Shown here piece after piece: positions 23,205-36,400 of a stretch of 64,000 nt of DNA (the stretch's first letter is position 1; each line of letters starts with the position of its first letter). Below the pieces are notes generated by a model. The model was not told where the DNA came from, searched no databases, and saw only the letters and a program-made list of their open reading frames with translations. The stretch is from Harmothoe impar (Eukaryota; Annelida; Polychaeta; Phyllodocida; Polynoidae), in assembly GCA_947462335.1 (NCBI GenBank), contig OX381719.1, positions 64,520,808 through 64,584,807 on the forward strand. The letters run 5' to 3'. A program made the translations under genes and the position numbers.

Positions 23205-24107
23205 GGCCATAATTAAAATTGGTTTAGTAAAAAAGCTACTTATTTTGATTTCTGATAAACTTTTTCGAACTTCTGCTTTTTTCTTTGTGTCATCAGTGTA
23301 ATCAGAGACGTTGTGACACCTCATTTTCTTTAACTGCAGGCTATGCTTCCTGCAGATCACTTAAAGTAACCTCAGCCTCATATTTAGTTTTCTGACCAGT
23401 AGATAAAATTGCAGCATAATTTCAACACTTTGAGAGGAAATATATCTGGTGGCTAATTTTGATTTACAATGAGGTTCAGAACAGATTTTACTAGAAAAAC
23501 ATGAAAATTAAATACATTTGGTTCTAATCAGCACATTCCAATCAGAAAATCTAAATGGATAAATCTATGCTTCTGGGGTCAGGGTTTTCAAATATCAAAC
23601 ATAAATTGCTATGTGGCCATCATTTTGCATATTATATGAGCTGATCACGTAAGGATAGAAAATGTGGAACTAGGGAGTTTTACCATTTGGCTTGATATCA
23701 ATACATTAGCAGTGTTTAAGAACTGAATAAATGAGAACCGAGCACTCCCTTTCGAGCTTGTCCTGAATGAATGCTATGCACTGATGCTCACAACCTTAGA
23801 CCCAGATGTCATCATGATATATAAGTTGGTCAATGACGGAAGGTTATTACTCAGGACACTGCGTTATAAGTATAATGAGGCACTTAGTCATAAGACTGCA
23901 TCCCCATGGGGGAAACCACAGGGAGTTGTCATTCTCATAGTGCATGTTTGATACATAGAGGACAAAAGAGCCTCCCGTCAGACAGGGACATCCTAAAGAG
24001 ACATATTAGACCTCACTCTGGTCCCAAGGCAGCTACATGATAGTCCGTCAAAGCCGTTTAAAGCCACCAGATGCTATTATGTCACAGCAAGCGTTGCCCC
24101 TGTACGA

Positions 24108-24352
24108 TGAGTGCCTTCAGCACTGTGATGTCAACTACAGTGATGTGCTGCCATCTACAGCACTGTGATGTCACCTAGAGCACTATAATGTCACCTACAG
24201 TGTTGTGATGTCTTCATCAGCACTGTAATGTCACCTACAGTGTTGTGGTGTCTTCACCAGCACTGTGATGTCACCTAGAGCATTGTGATGTCACCTTCAG
24301 CACTGTGATGTCAGCTCCAGTGATGTGTTGTCACTTAGAGTACTGTGTCATC
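24108..24352. repeat. Minisatellite, ~28-bp unit
   Basis: About eight to nine imperfect units built on CAGCACTGTGATGTCACCTA or CAGTGTTGTGATGTC. Units alternate between the two variants, suggesting a higher-order two-unit repeat. Nothing coding is supported here. The following 24360-25840 stretch holds only a G-run or C-run (24700-24720, 25718-25735) and GGTCAAA-type short repeats. Confidence 0.7.
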
Positions 24353-25846
24353 ATTTACAGATGTCATATACAGCATCAAACCGGATCAAAATCTTGATTA
24401 CAAGTTGCAACCAGGTAGCTGCATGTCAGTCACTACTAAGGCTAGTTTGCATATCCACCCCTCTGCTGTGTGGAAACTATATCATCCACCCTTACCCAAA
24501 CATATCTCCCTACTTGATTCAATTCCTCACCAAGCCACTTCCCACCAATCCAAGTGTATATTGCTCTCATTGTGGGAGATTGGTCGAACAGACACAGACC
24601 ACCTGCACCCATTCAGTCTGCTGTCCTTTTTACTCTGTCTTACAGCAGAGTTTCTCCTGCCCTGAAGTAATCGCTCAGGGGCATGGCAACTGGAGGGGAC
24701 AGGGGGGGGGGCATGTCCCCCCTACTTTTGACTAACCCCCAAAAAGGTCAAACCAAAAAGGTCAAGTAAAAAGTGGTCAAAAAGGGTCAAAATATCCCTC
24801 AGTCCACTTTTATTAGTTAGAAATCAAATATCATTGAAGTGAAGTTATTTTTCATTTGTTAGTGGATGTATCTCACAGTCCTTAATAGTAGCCTTGATCT
24901 CTGACTTTACAGCTGTACAACCTTCCCTGTGCCTACAACCCCCAACATGTGTTCTGTATAGACACAAACATTATTGTGGCCAAAAAAGCCTACAGGCATC
25001 ACATCTGAACACAAAGCGGAACCCCCACATGGCTCTGTAACATATCATGACAGATGTGTCTATAAACTGGATATGATTTAGACAATCTTTATATCTGATT
25101 AGGTCTACAAATACCCCTATATGGATTCAGTGTTATACAGAGGATATTGCAGATTCCTTGTGCTATTTCACTGTCAATCATAACCATGGTGAAGGATAAT
25201 TGTAGTATACTCCTGCCCCATAAGGGGCTTTTCTGATGATGTAATAAGGATTTTTTTCTTATACGTTTAAAGCGTTTCTTTAATAAAGACTTAGTGTCTG
25301 CATTAAATGATTATCCTAGTATTTACTTTTCACTGTGGCAGGATTATTAAAGTGGTCTTTTGGTTTTGTAACATTTCAGAGAGCTGCTACTGTCATTGCT
25401 GTGTGGTCTTTTTTTTTTTGATTTGAGAAGGTAAAATATACCATTCCCGTTTATTTATACTGGAGAAACAGAAAAGAGCTTATGCAGCTCGGAAAAGATC
25501 CTGCTCCAGTCTTACATACACATTTGCTGAAGTTAAGGTCTGTGAAAAAATAACACGTATAACATGTGTACCTGATATAATACAACGCTAACAAATATTC
25601 ACTGTTCTATGTTGTAATATATGGTTGATTACACAGGGTCAAGCTTATACAAATTACTATACCTCGGTTTATCGATTTTACATAACATATTATATGATAC
25701 AGGTGGGTGGGATTTAAGGAGGGGGGGCACCCCCCTCAACAATATTAACACACTTTAGGTCTTAAGTAGCATCCGTAGATGATTGGAAAGCTGACCAAAA
25801 ATAACCGAAGACGTCTCTCAATCATCCAAAAACAACACTTGAAAGC

Positions 25847-27912
25847 CTAATTTAGAACATAGTTTGTCTTACCGAGCCACCTTTTTCTATTTAATTTAAA
25901 CATTTCAAATTCAGGAATATTTCTTATGTCAACATCTAAATGGTTCCACGTTATAGCCCCCCTATATGATACACTTTTTTTGAATTTCTCATTTTTTGGT
26001 TTGGTAGTAAAGAACAGGGTGGCATCGTGAGCTCGGTTATATACCTCTCTATCATTTACTTTATTAACATTACACTGCTGCTTATACATGAAGTTTTGCA
26101 AAGGCATAATGCGTCTTGGTTCTAGTTTAGATATGGAGGCCCGTTGGTGAGTGAGGATGGTTGGGTAATGGTAGTCAAGACCAAGAGATATTCTGAGCGC
26201 CTTATTCTGTACAATTTGAAGTTTATCTGTGATTGCTTTCCTTGCTACCCCATAGAAGATGTCTCCATAATCAGCATATGGTAGGACCATTGTCTTGTAC
26301 ATATCAAGTAGAGTATGATTGTCCATTGACTCCAGTAGTGTAGCCATTAAGTGCACCTTATATATGACCTTTTTACACATTTTCTGCATGCATGTTGAAG
26401 TTTAGAACCGGATCCAATATAATACCCAAATATTTCCACTGAGAGTTCTTTCAATCTGGTTATTTTCAAAATTTTGTCTATGTCCTACTATGTTTTTCAA
26501 AGAAGATCTTAGACCGAAAATCATATGATTAGTTTTCTTGGCGTTTAGGGTTAGGGTCAGGTCCCCAATGTGAGGGCCAGTCCTGGATAAAACAGTATTA
26601 TCGGCATATAAATAGACATCACAATTTTTCAACACATTTTTCAGGTCATTAATATAAATTGAAAACAGGCTGGGCCCCAAAATGGAGCCTTGGGGCACTC
26701 CACAAGTAACCATACCTTCCTCAGAAATTTTACCATTCACAGATGTTTTCTGTTTTCGCTCTGACAGGTAGTCTTTCAACCACCCCTGAAGAAAGGCCTC
26801 CGACACCCACTCTTTTCAACTTTTCTAATAAAATGGAGTGATTTACTGTGTCAAAAGCCTTCTTCAGGTCCACAAAAGTCGAAAGGGTCATGTGTCTCTT
26901 ATTTAACCCCTCATATATGTCATAAGTGAAATAAGCGACTGTGGAGATGGTCGAGTGGCCCTTGAGAAAACATCCTTGTTTCTGATCCAAAATGTCATTT
27001 TCTTCCAAATAATTTACTAGTCTATTATTAACAACTTTTTCCAGTAATTTACCCACTACCGATAGCAGAGTCACTGGTTTGCCACATCACTCTTACTACC
27101 ATCTTTCTGTAGCGGTACCACGGTTTCTATTTTCCATTTGGCTGGTACTGTGTGAGTAGTCAATGACTCGTTAAATAGGGATACAATTCTATTTGGGGTA
27201 GCAAGCATGCAGTCTCTTGATGCACATGCAGACACCCCCTCAATGGCAGAGGACTTATCGAATTCCACTAGCTTGGCATCTTCGACGCTGATATCATCCA
27301 GTAGGTTTGCTACCTCCCTGTACACATAGCTTTTCCGTCTAGCTCCATCTTGTTTCCCTTCATTTTTGCTGATTTACCAATAATTTTGGCTACACCGACT
27401 AAAGCCCTCAGATCCTTTCTCTCTTCTTGTTGTTCAAGGGTTAAATCATCTCCCACCTACACGTCTTTCCACTTTTGAACATGCCTCATTTGACCCACAT
27501 GTTGGAAGAGTTCAATTTTGTACTCCATGTCTCTAAATCTAATGAGGATATTTTGGGGGTTATTTGAATGTGGATTTAGCTTGCCAATACGGTACACACT
27601 GTCCAGATTGACTTTTTCTCCAGGGGCTAAGGCTCCTATGTCCTGCATGAGCTGAATACACACTTTGCGAGCAGATTCACCGGCCTGTTAAGGGAGCCCC
27701 TCAATAATTATGTTTTTTCGTTTCCTACCCTCGTCTATCTGACGTGTACGAGCCTGCAGCTTTTCTAGCTTGTACTCGAGTCTCAAGTTGTCAACTCTCA
27801 TCTGCTCGCGTTCAATGCGGGCCGCTGGCAGCTCCTTCTTGGTGTCTTCCCCCAGTGACAGCATTTTCTTCCGCCTGTGACAGCATTTTCTCTCATTCTC
27901 TGTGTCTCTCAT
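25847..27912 (-). pseudogene. Decayed non-LTR retrotransposon (ORF1-like plus reverse transcriptase)
   Basis: Reading on the minus strand: a coiled-coil, Lys/Glu-rich segment ending NIIIEGLP (27912-27688); an ORF1-type fragment (27663-27457) with VYRIGKLNPHSNNPQNILIRF; then reverse-transcriptase pieces in several frames. These are the WKIETVVPLQKDGSK entry motif (27325-27071), the palm motif with FVDLKKAFDTVNH (27074-26730), GVPQGSILGPSLFSIYINDL and YADNTV (26806-26402), and a C-terminal domain with MVLPYADYGDIFYG (26389-25847). The family is Jockey/CR1-like. Frames are broken between pieces. The catalytic YADD is YADN, and no endonuclease lies between the ORF1-like part and RT, so the copy is dead and internally deleted. 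Confidence 0.85.
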
Positions 27913-29815
27913 TCTCTCTTAGGTGATCCTGGTCTTGAAATTGACACTAAGTAAATTATCTTGAATTACCTGAGTCAATACCTTTCAGCGTGCACAAAGG
28001 TCAGTACAGAACCTGATTATCATAGTCTACACAGCTAAGCCCTTGTAGTCATCCAAGAACCGCCTTAAACATGAAGCTAGAAACCATGCCTAGACTGAGC
28101 TTTCCTACAGCCGTCTACGGGTATTTTGCCTCATAGTTGAGGGGCTTATTTTAACCCCTTTCAAAAAGAGGTCTCAAAAGAGTTCTGATAAAACCGCTAC
28201 TCACAAGAATTGAACCCACACATCTCTCAAGCAGTTTTCTATTAGCCACTTTAAATATCCCTACAAGATGTAGGAGGTTTATTGGCTTCGCTCCCGGAGA
28301 GAGAATCAAAAATCCTCTAAACTGAAAGATATCTCCTTGGGCCAGGCATAGACAAGGTACCAAAGGGAGGTTGTGAGGCCTGAAGCTTGGTAGGTGATGA
28401 AGTGGGTTCATAGCCGCTATCTCATCTCCTTCATACAATCCCCACTGAGGCTTCCAAAGGGGCCAACACACCTGGAGGCCACTGTGTACACTATGGGTTC
28501 ATGATGTCTAGTAGCGTTATTTACAGTAATAGTGGATGTGAGTACATTGCTGTGTTGACTCTGTATTGAGACACAGAGTGAAGAAGAATACTTCTATTCA
28601 TATATTTGCAGGACTCTGTGACAATTGTGCTCATGCGAAGGAAAATATGTTGAAAGTATAATTCTAACCAGGTTTGCTAAAGAACAAAACCAAGGCATAT
28701 TGCATTGTCATGCTTCATTTTAAGGTGCACCTCAGTGCACCTCAGTGGCCACAGGCGTTCATTGTCATATGCAATAGCTGAGATTGCTGCAAACAAGTAT
28801 TCAGAATAATTATAGAGTAGTCTAGAGAGCAATATAATTCTGTTAAAATGTGTGGCAACTCTTTTAAGGACACTGTGGCCTTTACCAATTTAACAATCCA
28901 TTAGATCCATGAAATAATGTTTCTGGGTACTCTGGTATGACAACAATAAATGCAGCAGTGGAACTCAATATGCATACATCACTTCTCAGAATAGTGTTAT
29001 TTCTACCTTTACTCTGCACTTATCCTGCTGCAGGAAACAATATATTGTCTCTGTGCACTGATAATTAAACCATATCCCAATTAGCAAACACTGTAGTAAT
29101 CAAAGATTTTTCATCTAAGCCCAAAGCTGTCATCGATTGTCAAACTGCCACTGAGGTTTTTGGCAGAGTGATTCATTAGCAACCTGGGGAGGTGCTGTGG
29201 TGAAGGTCATTAGACCTGACAGTGTTAGTGCAAATGATTGGCTAGAGTAATTGCCATAGCCTGAGGCAATGCTTTTTGCATAAATGTTAGACACCGAGGG
29301 TGCTGCTCAAAGCAGTTCCGAAACTGAACAACAGAATAATTTGCTATTAACTGCTATTAAAACACCAGACAAACATGCTCATATGACAAAGTTGTAGCAT
29401 AATTGATACAAAATAGTGAATCAGCAGCAAAATGTAGCAGCATTTCTTTAAACAATGATCGTATTGATAATTGTTTAGTGTTTCAAATGAAAGGGGCAAA
29501 AAGAGAGATTTAGATGGGCACTTAAAACAGCAGTGCGTGACAGCATGATCCTTGGTATGCCAGCATATGTTCATGTGTTTTAAAGGAGAACATAACACTA
29601 ATTAAAGGTACAAATGTGGCCTGCACCATTTGTGGTTGAAAGGATAATTTATTATAGAATGATTGAATTCCTCAGTAGTCATCATTGTGTAAATTATCAT
29701 AATTCCATTCCCAGATTGCTTTCAAAGCTTTTCTTGATGTCCAACATGTCCCTAGTAATTCCTGACAATTACCTTACAATTCCTTACCCATGAGATCTTA
29801 AACTGTCCCTCGCTC

Positions 29816-30358
29816 TTAAAGGGAAATGCGGGTTCCTACACATAGGCCACCTGGTGGCAAAAATCAATACTCATGAAAATTCTTCTTTTGGCTAAATTTG
29901 TATTCCAATGTATATTACTTTCCCTTAATCAACAATTTTATTTGCCATCCAGATATTAAACCTGTGTGTATGTCATTTATTAGTTACTGGGACACCCATA
30001 GCATCCTATAAGTATTTTTGAAAAATTCATAACTTTCTTATTTCATCGGTGACCCCTTAGTATTTTACATCTGAAATGTTCCTATAGACGCCCATGAAAC
30101 GTTCCCAAGTTTTGGTTGATATAGCAATAGAGGGGGGTAATCCATGACCGATGATGTGAGAAAATACTGTTTTTCCATTCATTTCTATGATTAAGGTACT
30201 CATTTGCTCAAATGGCTGTATCATGAAAATTAGCTCGGTGACAATTCAATTTCTTTTTATTTTCTATTTGATAAAAAATCAAGCTAATATAATTTTGAGT
30301 TACATGCAAATAGCAATAGACTTTCAGTATTATCTCGACAAGTAGCATTTCCCTTTAA
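29816..30358. mobile_element. 535-bp MITE with TTAA target sites
   Basis: TTAA at 29816-29819 and 30355-30358 encloses 535 bp with perfect 10-bp ends AGGGAAATGC and GCATTTCCCT. There is no transposase. TTAA duplications with AGGG-type ends recur in the 156-bp element at 59298-59453, so both may belong to one Kolobok- or piggyBac-related group. The rest of 27913-33480 contains no supported gene. Confidence 0.75.
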
Positions 30359-33300
30359 ATCCTCCTTCATACACCCAACTGCACCTACCTCCCTCATTCA
30401 CCGCCCAGTCTAACCAGCCTGACCAGGACATCCAACCTACCATGCAATCTGTCTCTCCAATAGACCAATGCAGGAAGAAAGGGTCACTTTTCAAAAACAT
30501 TTTTGAAGCATGACTGAAAACTACATAAATGTAACTGCATTCTAATATGCACTAATTATTATCTTTAGAAAGAAATCTCTTAGAGACCTGAGAACAACCA
30601 CTTCTGCATATTTCCCATGGTGAATATGCAAAGTTTATAATTCTTTGGCCCAGATATTGACCCGGTTTCAAAGTGTGGCTCCACACTGAAGATGAGTTGA
30701 AAGGTTTAGAATGAGATGACACCTGTTGGCCCACTTTAAAACACCGAGCTGCCAATTCTCAGGGCTATTTGAGAGATTATAATAGCCACCATTGATTCCA
30801 AGAGAAAAAATGAAATAGACTCTAGTCAGTCTAGACTAAATGACATCTCCTCCGTCCAGACATTGATAAGTTGCAAAAGGGAGGCTGACCAATAGATCTC
30901 ATCTAGTGAGTTGGAAGTATTTGCAATTTAGCTCTATTGATTTGTAATTTGTCATTTATATCTAGTCCATGGTTGGTGCTACTGAATGTCCTTGGATGGT
31001 TAAAGGTCACCTACAGTGGTGAGGCAGTGGTGGCAGTTGTTTGAACTAGGCATTGAGGTCTCAGAACCTGATTAACAAAAGGTATGATTATGCTCAGAGA
31101 AATATTTATATCCTTTAGCAGGATGAAGATATATTCCCTTTACATGCATCTAGTGGTCCTTCTATTTTCCATTTAGGCTATTGAGTTACTCCCCTATAAG
31201 ATAAGACTGTACTGACAAAATCTGTACCCCTTCATAAGGGTACACCTTCCTCCATAACAGAAACCACATGAACCCCAGCCTCTGACCAGACACCTGCAGT
31301 GGGCAGACATGGGGCCTATAGCTTAACTCATCATGAACTGTCCCAATGTGCGACATAATCATTCAGAACATTAATAACGCTATCATTAATGTGTCCTGAT
31401 TCTGGCCCCAAGTATCTCCTTTCATCATTGGAAGCTGACAGATCTTTATTTGAGGTTACAGTTAAGGGCATTCCATGGCTTTCAACTACATCTTCTCAAG
31501 TGCCCAAATCACTTAGCCCAACAATGTGCAGAAAGGTTTTTGAGAAGTTGCATGTTCTGGGGGATTTAAGGATGGAATTGGATGCAGGCACAGGCATTGA
31601 TCCTTTGGTGGGATCACATATCCCTTTTTCCGTCATTTAGTTCTGTCCTGTCTCAGACTCTTATTCAAATTAGGTTCTGAATGTTTAAGACTTCTCGCTG
31701 TCTTGTGTTTTTTGTCTCTGGCCCTCTGTGTCTCTGCTTCCACAAGCCATCTCGACTTGTAAAGGTCCAGGTCCTAAACAAGATACTAAGTGCATCATGT
31801 CAGATTTCATTCTGACATCCTCTGAGAACATAATGAAAGTTAGAGCCCACCTCTGCACCAAACTGTCTTATTATTTATGGGTAAGGAGGCAGCCTGGTGC
31901 AGAGCTGCAGTGCACAGGCTAGAGGTGCAGCTTGGAGATGGCTACAACCTTTATGTGGCCAAAATGGCTGCCATCTCCATCCGGGTCCTATTCTACTTAG
32001 GCTACGGGAGATGATATTCTGATTATTTGGCATTGGTTGCTATGCCAAATTCTGGTTGCTAGGTAACTGCTTGTCCTAGCTACAAACCAATAACACCATT
32101 GGATTCCTTGGGCATATTTAGGGGGGATAGGTAATGTTAGAATGGTTTTATGATGTATGATTAGACCATGGTAGACAATATTCTGATTATTTGGTGGCCT
32201 TCTTGGATTTTCTGTGATTGGGGTGGATTGAAAAAAATGACAACATCACATTTCATAATCAGCCCTTTTTCTCTGTCAGATTTAATCAGTTTGGGATGAA
32301 TATATCCCCTGAACATACTTGCATTTATATTATAAGCCTGCATACCAGTAATTAAAAAATGATTTTTACTTTTTCTTTCAAATTAATTTTTGAAGTAGAA
32401 ACACTTTTCAAAAATGATGTTTCCACTTAGAAATGGATTCAGCACATTGAAAAAACCCTATAAGCAAAGTTTCATGCTTCCTGCCAGAAGAGCCAAACTT
32501 GGTCCAATATCATGATCTATCTATTAGACTAGCTTAAATACAACTAGAATCAATCATTAAACTCTCTAAGGATTTTTTTTTGATGCCTTCTTTAAGTTAG
32601 CCCCAGTCAAATTTGAACCAATAAACTTTGGATAACACCATACTGCACAGGACTGCAAGGATCCCTCTGCCACCACCTATCGCTAATTTAACCTGAGGGT
32701 GAGAGAGCAGATGAGGTTGGGGGATACAATAAAACAATTATACTAAACAAACATATAAATACAACACTTCAATAATAAATAAATCAAAGCCAGTTATTAC
32801 TGATCTAAGCGCTAGTTGCAGCTACAAGGGACTATTATAAATAATTGGAAGAGATGGAAGTCACACAAAACCAGACAAGTAGACTCATGGTTGAAAATGG
32901 ATTTATTAATATTAATGACAAGTATATACAGTGGTGCAACAAAAAACAATGTTGCATTAAATTAAATGATGATTATATATGATAAACTATTTATAGTTCT
33001 TCATCAGGATATTTTGGTAGAACAGGTAGGTAGATAAAGATATCCCAATCTCCATTTGATTGATAGCCTTAGCTACAAGCTAGCTTTGTCCCTCTGCCCC
33101 CAACCCTCAGAAATTGTTCACGCTTATTCCATTTGATATATAGTAATTTGGGGGGTTTTCGCCAGAAACAGGTGAATTTTTCTCACCTCCCCACCAAAAT
33201 AAATCAATTCTTTTAAACCGATCCAAAACGTGCCCCAGTAAACAAAAACGTTGTACAACATTCTATAACTTTATATAACATTTCTCTAAGGCTCCTTATC

Positions 33301-33486
33301 ATGGCATAACGTTATATGAAGTTTTAAAACGTTATTTGGACGTAAACTACGTTTTCTTTGGTTATCTGGGACTGCTGTTGATAAAAAATGACCATTGTCG
33401 TAATTTAGGATCTCTCACTCGCGTGGTTCTGAGCTGTACTTTGAACTTCCTTGCTGCATTGGTCTATAACAGAAATATAAAGTGAC

Positions 33487-36400
33487 TCAGTCACGTGGGA
33501 GCAGCTTCACAGAGTAGTCCTTTATCTGGAGTATAACACCACTCAGGTAGGTACGTGGGTCGTCACTCGGTCTTCGGTCCTCCGCCTCAGGCAGGAACTG
33601 GAACTGCTGCAGGAGGCAAACCGTCATCAGGAACATACGGTTACGTGCCAGCACCTCACCAATACATACCCGCCTACCAGCACCGAATGGCAGCAACCTA
33701 CAGGGATAGGTGACATGGTGGTACACAGGGGACAATCTGGGGGTATATACTTGGTACAAAAATATTGACACAACAGGAAGACAATATGGAGATATAGACC
33801 ATATTTTATTATACCTTGGGGTTGGATTGTATAGGATCTTAATGGAGATCTACACATGTACAGATTATAAGACAGAACTAAGAAGGCGATATGAAGTAAT
33901 TTCAGGTAACAGCTAGAAAAGAAAGTAGGTACCGATTTATGAATGACTGATTATTTTATCTTTCAATTCTCAAGATTTAAAAAAATTTCATTAGAGGATT
34001 ATGAGAAGCTTTTTTCAATTTTCTCTTTGTTTTTGTAAATATTAACAAAAGAGTGTAGGGTTTGTATTTGGCATATGTATCGTTATCATATACTGTTATG
34101 CTGGCTATTCGTTGAGTATTACATTAGTAAACCATAATGAAAGTCCCTTTTTATCTTTTCAATGAAACTCAAAAAGTCAATGCCTTATAATCTTACAAAA
34201 TATAACATGGGTGCGGCCCTAAAATATGGTCGGTTTGGATAGCTGAATACAACTTTGTACTTTGCCGTACGTACCTCTTCCTATTAATGTGGCTGATTGA
34301 CACCAGGGTTCCGTCTTCCTCCAGGAAGCGCTCAGGTCTGAACTCCCAGGGTGCCTCCCAGTACTTGGTGCTGTGGTGCAGGTTCCACAGGTTGGTCCTC
34401 ACCTGGGCGTGGGAGGGGAACACGCAGTATTAGTACGGCTTGGGCCTTTGGTCTTTGCGAAAACATTTGGTCCTGCATATTTTCAATGTTGCAGGACGGA
34501 CCATATTTTTGGAAGGACTGAATACCCACATATCTGATGATTTATGCATTTTAAATATACAATAGTGATGTAGGGCCACAGTATATGTGTATAATGGGTT
34601 CATGGTTTAGCTGTGGGAATAGCACAGTTCTACGCTAGGTGGCAACACCTGGTGTCCTGGGCCATGTCCCCTAACGTTACCCGGTGGTTTCTGGTTTGGG
34701 TAGGGCACTCCAGATGGCGTGCCAATGGAGTGCCACCTCGACGTATAAGAGGCCGCAGTTGGCTACATCAGGGAGTTTACAAGTCCCAGGACGAGCTCTG
34801 TCCAACACCCTTCGTGACTATAATAATCAGGGACCCTATACCCCTCCTGCTCCTGGCTCTTGCACCAGCCCTTGCTTGGACATGGCCAGTTCGTACAGCT
34901 CTTGCTGATTTCGAACCAGCGAGATGCTGCTTGTGTACTACCAACCTTGTCTGTGATTAATTGTGCATAATAGGATGATAATAAGGAGCCATGCTTATAT
35001 GTGAACAAAGGATTGAAACTTGACAAAAAGGAGCCTGTTACATTCATACCAAATATGGGACCTGTGTCAATTTCATGCTATCATGACCCCCACAGTATTT
35101 CATTCGGTCCTGCTACACTTCTCAATCTGTGGGTACGGTGGGATTTCAAGTGGACATTACCACTGTCATGCATGCTTTCACATGCAAAGCCTGTAAAGAT
35201 GGAATTGTTGATTTTGTTTTGGGATGGGGAGGAGAGAGGGAACCCAACAGAAATGTAGGCACCTTGAGGGAATGACCAAACATATTTAGACCCCTCTTGT
35301 GTGTAGGGGGGCACTGTCATATATTCTTTTTTGTACTGATCAAGATCTGCTATCAGGTTAAATTGCTCATATTTTAAGCACAAAAATCTTGATCTTCAGA
35401 CAAACTACCATTTATAAAAAGAAATCATCTAAAACTTAGGAAAAATCTAGTTCTAAGATGATTTGTTAGTGGTCCAACTATAAAATATTGGACTATTTAT
35501 AAATACTTGTATCACACACAGCCAAAAATAACCTTCTTCAAATCTCATGAATTATTTCATAATTCAAGTTTTGATCTTCAAACAAATAATCTACATTTCT
35601 GGCAGCCCATGCATCATTCAGAGAATAAAATGCCAAGTCCCTATTTCCTCACCAGTGTGCCTTTAGGGATATCATAACCATTGACATTGACATCTGTCAT
35701 TGTAACGTGCGGCAGGTTGGTGGGGAGGATGGAGGTATAACGGAACAGCTCCAAGATGGCTGCCTCGATGTAGGGCATGTCCTTTCTGTGTTTGAGGCGT
35801 GGCTCCTGTGTCCCGATTACACGAACGATCTCATCCACCATTTTCTGCTGCATCTCAGGGCGGTTTACAAGGATGGCAATGAGACAGGTCATGGAGGAGG
35901 ATGTGGTGAGGGTTCCTACAACAAACAGGACAAGGGAACCATCAGTTAGAACCTTGGGTACAGGGTAAACACACAAACTACCTGTCAGAACCTAGCAGTG
36001 GGTGCTATAATATGTACAAACAAGGAAACCATCAGTTAGAACCTTGGGTACAGGGTAAACACACAAACCACTTCTCAGAACCTAGCAGTGGGTGCTATAA
36101 ACTCTACAAACAGGACAAGAGAACCATCAGTTAGAACCTTGGGTACAGGGTAAACACACAAACTACTTCTCAGAACCTAGCAGTGGATGCTATGTGGACA
36201 TGCCTAATGTATTTCACTTGTGGGGGCTGGGGCACATCCCAATTGTGGGATACTGCCCCAGCCCCCACTCATGAAATGCAAAGACAGTATCAATGTAGTC
36301 GGCATTTGTCTATGTGTTAAAGACATCCATACCTGCATTCATGATGTTGGTGTTGATGGCATAGAGAGAGTCGTCACTCAGCTGCATTTCATCATTCTTC

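Noticed and set aside
24108..24352. CRISPR-like array
   Set aside because: The units are contiguous imperfect tandem repeats without unique spacers, in eukaryotic DNA.
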